Positions 56,307-64,000 of a DNA stretch of 64,000 nt are shown piece after piece. Source of the stretch: Bolinopsis microptera (lineage: Eukaryota; Ctenophora; Tentaculata; Lobata; Bolinopsidae); assembly GCF_026151205.1 (NCBI RefSeq), contig NC_087072.1, forward strand, positions 20,796,103-20,860,102, read 5' to 3'. Within the stretch, counting starts at the first letter, position 1. Each line of letters opens with the position of its first letter. The translations under genes were made by a program, and so were the position numbers. The notes below the pieces were generated by a model that saw only the letters and a list, made by a program, of their open reading frames with translations, had not been told where the DNA came from and searched no databases.

Positions 56307-57177
56307 GGTATCAGAACTGAGACATTGTACCTGAACTGATAGCGAACTGGTCAATATACTGTACTGTGGTCATGTTTTGAGGCAGAAAGTTTAATTATGT
56401 AGTCTTTTTTAATCAGATATAATGTTTTATTTATGAAGATTGTTGGGTCTTGTTTTGAATTATCTCAGTATGGTTAAAAGTATTAAATTTTTGTCAGTTT
56501 AGCTGCTAATTGTGAGACCAAGTTGTTTAATTTCTATACCACCTCGATAATGTATTTAAGAAAACAAAGGAGGTTTGGAAACAAATGGATCTTATCAACA
56601 ATTTTTAACAATATATTCAAATACCAACAAAATCCCTCATAAGATTGCACCGATCTTTTCACCAATAACTACATCTGTATAATACAAAATAGCAACCAGG
56701 TTAGATCACACCTAAGGCTAAAATATGGAAGTTATTGGTGATTTCAGAAATATATTTTCAGTATGATAATGAAATAATTCTATTGACGGACATTTGCTAA
56801 GTGGTTCACCAATAAATTATTGAAAACAACTACAATTGTACAGTAACTATGCGCTAAATTATCTATATGCTAGAAGTACAGAAGATCGGAATTGATAAAA
56901 TCCAGACAGACAAGAATCGATTGTTGATATTTATATCTAAGGAAGTAACGGCAATGTAGAGTAACCATATTAACCGAACAGTAACCCAAATAAAAATACA
57001 TAATAACAAATATTATCTACCAACTTGGTCAATAAAAATCGATATTTAATTACATTACACAAACCAATACAATTTCATACAAACGAGGGCTCGGTATTGG
57101 AACTGTTTCTCAATTCCAAATAATATAACAACTGAAACTTTATCATATAACTATCCTAAAATAAACTTTCCTTGTGT

Positions 57178-58803
57178 TTATAATTCGTTGATGAGAGAAG
57201 CTGAACAGTAAGGACACTTGTCTGACCTATTAAAGCAGGGTCTGTGCAACACACCGTGACACTGGGAGCACTGAGCTATACTGTACACGTCTCTGAAGGG
57301 GCTGATAAGGGGAGGCGACTCGCAGACTGAGCAGAGAAACTTCTGATTGGAGCAGGTTTCGCACCTGTCGACATGTTTCTGATAGTCTTGAATGACAGAT
57401 GTTATCTCGGGGAGAAGGGTCCCACTCTGGGCCTCTGTTAAGTCTCTGATTGTGTACAGTTTGGAAGTGTCTATAAAGTGTTGTCTGGATTTGAGTTTGA
57501 GAAAGACACCCTCCCTCAGGGCTCTGGAGCACTGCACGAAGTGAGCTTTGTAGAGGATTATTTGCTCTCTCAAGTCTCTGAGCTGGTGCATTACACTCAC
57601 ACTGTCAAACAGCTGGGGGTTTATATTCTCGATGTTAAGATACTCCTTGTCAGCTAGATACGCTATAACTTCCTGAGACTGGAGGGCTAGTTGGCGGGGT
57701 TTGAAGTCCCAGTTGTGGATAACCCGCGCAGGGACCAGGTGGAGGGTCTTCTTGTGGCACTCCTGGCAGTAGTACCGTCCGTTGTAGTCACATGTGTGCA
57801 CTTTTGTGGCTGAAATATGTGGGATATCTTAGATTTAGTTGGAATGTGGCTAGGTGAAATATTTGGGATATCTTAGATTTAGGTGGAATGCGGGTGATAA
57901 TATTATAAAAATGCTAGATAAATTATGGATAATTTGATTAAAAACATAATGGTATCTAAAATATTCACATAAAGAATTCAAAATCTGACACCACATGATG
58001 AAAGTAAATTTAGCAAACTGAAACTCACAACTGTAAGATATCTCGGATCCACAGTCGTAGCAACAGTAGTTCTGTTCGTGAAGGCCGTGAGCAGGTGCTA
58101 TCTTACTCATCAGTGTTAAAGTGTCTTTATTAGCCAGAGAGCACCTCCTCGACACCTCGTTAATACAGGCCTTGTGCAGGATAACATTGCATACTGAGCA
58201 CGTGTACGCCGTCTTGATGCGCCGGTATATCGCGCCCGCGCACTTTGAGCAGTACCCGCTCAGCTCAGACGACTTCACCAGGGTGTGACCCAGGATGTTG
58301 ATTGTGGTGTCCAGGGTCTCTGAGGAAGAGTCTGAGCCGTTGTTCTTGAGATCGTGTTTCTTTTTCCGGAGTTTCACCAGGATGTCCATCTCTCGTTTCT
58401 TGGCTGATTCCTCTGTAGTGTTCTGAGTTCGCATCTTCTGCATCTCAATGGCCTTGTCCAGAGACTCGAGGGTAGGTACCGGGTTCTGCAGCTGTAAAGG
58501 TTACAAAGTTAACAACACGTACACAACTGCACACAAGAGAAAGGGGGGTAATTGCTGCCTGTGTAAATGATGGAGACTAAATAGCAGCTCAAGTTTGACA
58601 ATGGTGGGGTAATTATCCTTACGGAGATATGATTATGTAACAGCATGGAAATGTACAGATGTTCAGGAACGTTCGAGAACTTCCTCATCTACAAATCATT
58701 AATCACATACAAATATCTCTCTAACTTGGAATATCAATTGTAAATAATGTAGACTTACGATATCAATATTGAAGTAATCCCTGGAGTCTGAATTATGACT
58801 CAT
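57178..58803 (-). CDS. DEF8: DEF8 homologue (C1 zinc finger + Rubicon-homology domain), 3 coding exons
   Basis: Coding exons 58759-58803 (in an exon starting at 58809, with a splice acceptor before it, so an upstream non-coding exon exists), 58029-58491 and 57178-57809 join to 379 residues. A charged, probably coiled N-terminal part leads to a C1-type zinc finger (YCSKCAGAIYRRIKTAYTC, then C...HKAC). The Rubicon-homology region follows: CDYNGRYYCQECH, PARVIHNWDFKPR, MHQLRDLREQIILYK, RQHFIDTSKLYTIRDL and Cys pairs ending CPYCS. This order is that of DEF8. DEF8 binds Rab7 and PLEKHM1 and helps place lysosomes. It is shorter at the N-terminus than the vertebrate protein. The third exon's acceptor lies in a tandem duplication (see findings). 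Confidence 0.92.
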
Positions 58804-58809
58804 TATCCT

Positions 58810-59686
58810 CTGAAATTAAATAACTGTAAAATATCAAACACGAGACACTAAAATCCAGTTTAAAGTAACCCGAGTTTGAACTTTTATCCATATAGGCTGA
58901 ATTTAGAGGATTTGGCACTGATGCAAAAATTATAAAAAATAACGGGGTTCTGATTAGCTCTCGTCTATAAAATAAGTGCTTCAATCAGCTGTCAACCTTT
59001 TGTTATTAAATTTGCATTGCTGTTCATATCATGTCATGAAAATCTTATTATAAATTACATAATTGTTGTCAATTTGAATTAATCACCGATTAGAGAATCA
59101 TAGCTTCGGATTAGGAATTACAGAGCCATGATATGACCGCTAAGTAACAAGCCCTTTATATGCAAGCCAAGCAAATAATATGTCAGCTTATGTTTTGCTG
59201 GAACCATCACAACGACAATTCTGCAGGTTTGCAGGTCCGAAAAGGAATCTGGGATACAAATAAAGGCCAATGAAAGAACATTTAATTTCCTAAAGAAGGA
59301 GTGTCTTTATAATGTTTTCATGACTGACCACAGTTGCTGCAGTCGGAATATCTATATATAGTACCGGAAATGACGACATGGTGAAGTGAACCTTTGAAAC
59401 GGTAGAGGAGATGGGATTGTTTATTTCTTACGTGTTATTGTGAATTTCGTGTACTTGCCAAGGCTTATAGTAAGGATTTAATAAGGTAAGCAGTTCTTCC
59501 ATATCAGCATTTTTTATTTTCATACTATTTTATACCATTATGATCCTTTTCGGATGGGAATTCCGTTTTGGCGAAGTGCTTACTTTTTAAAATGAAACAA
59601 TCATCACAATTTGCTGATATTATAATTTAACACGCTAAACTTAGGAGGAGTTGTGAAGGTGATGTAAAAACCCCTGACCGTAGTGT
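58810..59686. promoter_or_regulatory. Divergent promoter interval between DEF8 and the membrane-protein gene
   Basis: DEF8 (-) and the gene at 59687 (+) are transcribed apart from this 0.88 kb. A donor-like AATAAG/GTAAGC at about 59485 and an acceptor CTTAG/GAGGAG at 59643 fit a 5' UTR intron of the plus-strand gene. No TATA box or other core element was confidently placed. Confidence 0.4.
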
Positions 59687-60612
59687 ATGTCAGTAGCTCT
59701 ATTGCTTCTTCTCGGTTTACTTATCGTACTTTTCCCACTTGCAGTACTTGGGATTATCCTACTGCTTCCCCTTTGGTTGCTACTTATCCCCATTATTATC
59801 TGTTGGGCTTTGGTGGCGTTTATACTTGCTGAGAACAGACACAAGTTCAGGAAATACCGTAAGGTAAGTACTTGAATCTCTAGTGCAGTTTAAACTCGAA
59901 CAATGTCAGCTTTTTCCAGTGCTGTTTACAGTTCATTTTCACGGGCTGATTATAACAAATAATTTATAGCTTGCTAGTCAATGATCTCATCTCCGAATGG
60001 TACACAGGAAAACTAGAAATATCAAAAAGATGGGAGCCGACAACCCAGAGAAAGAAGGAAATGAAGGAGGAAAGGACGGCGGAGAGGAAGCACAGAAACC
60101 CATCACAGCAGGATATCGCCCACTTTGGGGCCAGCATGGACTCCTGGCACTGTTCTGGACTCTTATTACCTTTCCATTAGGGTTACTGGGTTTCCTCCTG
60201 CTCAGTCCCATGTTCGTGTTGGTGATCGTTCTGAGTTTGGGACTGTTCTTAGGAGGAGTAGTGATGATCGAGCTCGAACAGAGGGAACCAACAGTAAGTT
60301 AATGGTTATACCTGCTCGATAGTGAGCTAAACATATTGACTGAATCAGCTCAGCGAAACTTTTATAGTGTCCAACGTATTCTAGCTTAGTGGTGTTATGT
60401 TACACAAACCATCATACTATTAATTTTAGTCAAGTATTTCAATAACTGGTGAAAACTTCAGATTTTCCTAGATTTGGAGGCACGTTTAAGCGAATACTTC
60501 TTACAATGTAAGCTTCTTCCACCCCTGTCAGTGTCTTAAAATCTCACCACAGGTTCCGGATCATGAGTGGCAGAAAGTGTTTAAAGAGGATGAGGACCCT
60601 AAAGCTGAGTGA
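59687..60612 (+). CDS. Small multi-span hydrophobic membrane protein, unrecognised
   Basis: Exons 59687-59863, 60030-60293 and 60553-60612 are all phase 0 and give 166 residues if joined. Residues 2-50 are almost entirely hydrophobic with an LFPLAVLGIILLLPLW hairpin turn, followed by a basic stretch (RHKFRKYRK). The second exon opens with a Glu/Gly/Lys-rich linker, then another hydrophobic hairpin (LITFPLGLLGFLLLSPMFVL) ending IELEQREP. The two hairpins look like copies of each other. The acceptor of exon 2 (CAAAAAG/ATGGG) lacks a good pyrimidine tract, so exon 1 and exons 2-3 could be two transcripts. A paired-helix hairpin resembles lipid-droplet proteins such as promethin, but I cannot claim homology. 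Confidence 0.6.
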
Positions 60613-61046
60613 AACTTTGAGACTTTCAGGAGGCCACTCAGTATGATAAAAGCGTATCATGTTCTGTGCAGATAACATCAGATTCTTTTAAAGACTGTGA
60701 TTAGTAGAGGAATGCTAAATTAAGCTGAGATAACAGTAATGATAAGCCACCTAAAATGGTCTTACTTTTTGATTAGGGTTTATCAAGTATACACGAACCA
60801 TGCGAATTTACACTTCGTTAATTTCCCTGGCAAACCAGTAATTTTCCACAATTCACGCCTACATACGGCTGTATTAAATTCCACAGTACTGCCTTAGTTT
60901 ATTTCATAACTGCATGAGATATTGTGCTGCATTAAGTTTAGATTCTTAACATTGTTTTTATTCGACGTATCCGCACTGTGAGTGTGATGCACTTAAATGT
61001 ACCGTTATTTATTAATGATTCAATTAAACTGAATTATCAATGTAAA

Positions 61047-62403
61047 CTAATCTTGAAACGACTTATCTATTGTCCGTACAAATATTAACATTAAGCTTTC
61101 CAAAAAGCTACCACACATTAAACAAACCGGTGATCGCGGGGAGTGTACCATATGTTGTGAAATGTTAGAGAAGGGGGGACATGACCTGGAGACAGGTATG
61201 GAGTTAGGGTCCTGCATGTCGTTAGCACAGTAGTCTATAACAATAGCGTTACAACACGCACACTGCTCCGTGCAGATATCAAGTAGTGAGGAGTTAGGAC
61301 TACCGTTACTAGGAGAGGAGAGAGAGAGGGTTAAGTTAAGTGTTTTTACTGGTAAAAAGAGCGTAAATCACGCTGAAATACACAAATAACTTGGGAAATG
61401 CCTAATTTATTCCAGTTTATAAGGTGCAAATAACAATTACTCAGTATTTACAATTGATCGTTTTGTGGAGGTACGGGATGTTGGCACTCATGTTCTGTGA
61501 TAACTCTCTTCTGTAACCACCACCACATGTCCTTACTGAGCGCGTACCACTGATTAGCAGACTCGTACGTGTAGGACGCTGTCGCGCGCGTTGCACCCAA
61601 CAGGTAACTGCGCGCACTGTACTGTTCTTCCGCAGAGAAGGGAACATCGTCCACCACAGCACTGTGGATCTCAGCCAGGTTGGAGAGGTTGTCTGCTTTG
61701 GAGGGTCGGAGATCTGTAGGGCCTCTGCTGAAGAGTCTGTAGAGGGAGGAACCCAGGGAGTGGGGTTCGTGTGGTGTGCTCGGGGCCTCCTCACTGTCAT
61801 CAGGTACTGGGATAGACGGTCCACTCGGTTCTGGGACTGAAGATAGTTTCAATAATAAAAAAGTCTATAAATTATCACTAAAAATGAATTAAGGTTCTAG
61901 AATTATATATTTAGAACGAAGAACCTAAGAGAAGACCCAACTACAAGGGAGTGTAATATGATAAGAACCTGATTCGAGAAGCTGGAGGATGTTGTCCCGA
62001 CTGTCGCTCTCACTAAAAGGTGATTGGTTAGATCCTGAGCTGAGGGACTTTGCACTGCTTACATCCTCGTAGGGGTCATCGTAACCAGGGTCTACTTTCT
62101 GGGCTAACATCTCCGACATTTTGTCCTGAAGAAACAGAACGTTAGAGGCGTATTCAACGGCTGGGTGGGGGGGTGCTGTAGTACATTTGATAGTATTTGC
62201 GTGAAATTCTAAAAAGCTGACGCCCCAAAAAAAACGAAAAATAATTAAAAAAGCAAGGTAATATAAGGAATTGACGAATTCAGAGTCTTAAAATATTAAT
62301 TTACAAACCCGCGATGTCTGCAGCGAATTGCCCATCTTCTGCCTCAAATCATATATCTCCTCTTCACATATCAAATTATCTTTAGGTGTTCCCGGTACCA
62401 AAT
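61047..62403 (-). CDS. 3' exons of an unrecognised coiled-coil / Cys-rich protein (5' part outside window)
   Basis: Exons 62309-62403, 61969-62125, 61452-61836 and 61047-61308 join in frame: phase 1 entering, then 0, 1 and 2. The visible part begins with a predicted coiled-coil (EEEIYDLRQKMGNSLQTSRD). It continues with a Ser/Asp-rich acidic segment and a Pro-rich segment, then a Trp-rich helix-like block (ASYTYESANQWYALSKDMWW). The last exon is a Cys cluster (CTEQCACCNAIVIDYC) and a hydrophobic tail to TAG. If the donor at 61451 is not used, the protein stops three bases later after NDQL and the Cys exon is lost. No family recognised. It converges tail-to-tail with the 59687-60612 gene. Confidence 0.6.
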
Positions 62404-63189
62404 CTGAAATATGGAATATATCAAGAAGCGTGTAAAATGCATTTAAATTTAATTAAAGATGCAAAAAGTTCAGTCAGTTAGTTTAACTTTAAGCGGGCCG
62501 TAGATTTGTTAGAGATCATGTGTAACTCAATGCTTCATTACCAGCATTGGGAAATATATTGAAAGTGTTGGAGCAATGGTTCTTTTTCGAAAGCAAGGTT
62601 GCAGTAAGCCATAAATCCATGTTGAAATATTCCGCTCAGAATGGTGCGGGTAAGACACGAATACAAGTCAGGAAGTCAGAAAGTGAGTCATAAGACCGGG
62701 GTGACACTGCTTTTAGTGGGTCAGGTGATGCCCAAATAAGGGCATTAGTGGATCAGGTGATGTAAGACAACTCGATTAGTTCAGGGTTCACTTCAGACCA
62801 CATACCTTAGATAATGAGATCTGGGTTTATCAACCCTAACCAAAATAGAGTGCGTAAAGCAGCCGCTTAGCATGTGCTTGTTTGTATTTTAGGGCATATT
62901 TGAACGGTTCATGGGTCAAATATCACATACTAATCGAGAACCAGCACTGCAACTTTCGTTGCTAATATTGATAATCAATTTGGTGTTTATTCAAAAGTCT
63001 TTAAATGCTATTAAAACATTTTTGGATGCCTTAAAATTATCTCTACTGATAAGCATCAATTTAACTCGCCTTAAAACCGGTTTGGCAGCTTTGTATTTTC
63101 AAGCATACTAGAATTCTACATATTATAATATATTAACGGGAAACTTGACAACATGGTCACCGTATGGTGGCCGAGGTGGGTCATTGTAA
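62404..63189. other. No gene seen; probably intron of the partial minus-strand gene
   Basis: The 62309-62403 exon enters in phase 1, so an upstream exon must exist. None with a matching donor was recognised here. A short duplication around GGATCAGGTGATG / GGGTCAGGTGATG (62718-62762) is present. Confidence 0.4.
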
Positions 63190-63412
63190 ATTATTTCAAA
63201 ATAAATTTAGAAAACCAAAAAAAAACCAAAAAAAACCAAACTTAAGAAAAAAAACCAAAAATAAATTAAAAAAAAACAAAAAAAAAACTAAACTAAAAAA
63301 AACTATAAAAAAACCAAAAAAAAAAAACAATGTAAACAATAAAAAACCAAAACAAAAAAAAAACAAAAAAAATTAAAAAAAAAACCAAAAAAAATTCAAA
63401 ACAAAAATGAAA
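63190..63412 (+). repeat. A-rich low-complexity tract (AAAAACC)n
   Basis: About 220 bp of A runs broken by CC, CT and TT. The Lys/Asn/Pro frame through it is an artefact. Confidence 0.9.
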
Positions 63413-64000
63413 TCGCTCCATATGGCCGAAATGTGCCATCAGCAGTCCTCACTGCGCGCCACAAAGAACGTACGTTGCGCGCGCGCGCAGATGTCTACAA
63501 TTGTACCAAATGGCGATCGCGCTAACGCGTGCTTATTGTTCCCTCACGTGTAGTCTGATCCAGTTATTATTATCCACCTATTATTGTCCTCAGGTGAAAT
63601 ATATATGGCATACCGATAAACTCCTGTATTTGACGTGTGATTTAAGCGTGCTTGAAAACGACTGCAGACATTAGGTTATTGAGATTGAGTTCAGCATCTT
63701 GCCCGGCCCCATTGGCCGGACAAATCTCTATATAAATTTGAGTTCAAAGTTGGGAGATTACTTGGGCTTTTTATATTTTGTAGGATGATGTTAGCAGTGA
63801 AACAAAAATGTCATCAAAGTCAATAATTTAATAATCAGACCCATATATAAAACAACCAAGTATATGTTATAATTTAACAAAACATTGTAGTAGGATGATG
63901 TTAGCAGTGAAACAAACATTTTATCATAATAACTTACTGCGTATTGTAATCCTTAGAGAAGAATCATACCAACTTTATAATTTACGGAGTGTAACATTCA
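63413..64000. other. Non-coding end of window with a direct duplication
   Basis: A (GC)n run lies at about 63477-63489. TAGGATGATGTTAGCAGTGA is repeated at about 63781 and 63892, a 111-bp-period direct duplication. Confidence 0.5.

Noticed and set aside
63164-63376. Lys-rich 70-codon frame
   Set aside because: It is translation of an A-rich low-complexity tract.

Overview
The window is nuclear DNA of an animal, most likely an AT-rich invertebrate; I cannot name the taxon. The evidence is spliced genes with GT-AG introns of 0.1-4 kb, TTAGGG-like repeats, many small inverted-repeat DNA elements, and metazoan families (testican, MCM9, DEF8, PRADC1). All exon models below were built by hand by joining reading frames at consensus splice sites. 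For testican, MCM9, PRADC1 and DEF8 the phases and lengths close exactly.

Layout. 1-5204: repeat-bearing sequence with no gene seen. 5205-11271 (-): ten-exon gene for a secreted Kazal / SPARC-EC / thyroglobulin-1 protein (testican, SPOCK-like), with both signal peptide and stop. 11272-34729: a 23 kb gene desert with short mobile elements. These include a 1.6 kb foldback element with an 8-bp target duplication, three ~80-bp elements with perfect 8-bp target duplications, a nested three-element insertion, TA-flanked elements and a decayed non-LTR retrotransposon ORF1. 34730-53393 (-): complete 13-exon MCM9 gene. Its introns hold several minisatellites, a 2.25 kb near-perfect palindrome and two antisense paralogous genes for secreted fucolectin/discoidin-like proteins. 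54125-56306 (-): PRADC1, four exons. 57178-58803 (-): DEF8, three coding exons. 59687-60612 (+): a small hydrophobic membrane protein I do not recognise. 61047-62403 (-): 3' part of an unrecognised coiled-coil/Cys protein gene, its 5' part beyond the window. 62404-64000: A-rich and repeated sequence.

How the genes relate. They are separate single-gene transcription units: MCM9 (DNA repair helicase), DEF8 (lysosome positioning) and PRADC1 (secretory glycoprotein) lie head-to-tail on the minus strand. DEF8 and the membrane-protein gene are divergent across about 0.9 kb. The most unusual parts are the two antisense lectin-like genes in MCM9 introns, the compensatory hairpin 3' of each, and tandem arrays that look like copies of neighbouring splice sites.
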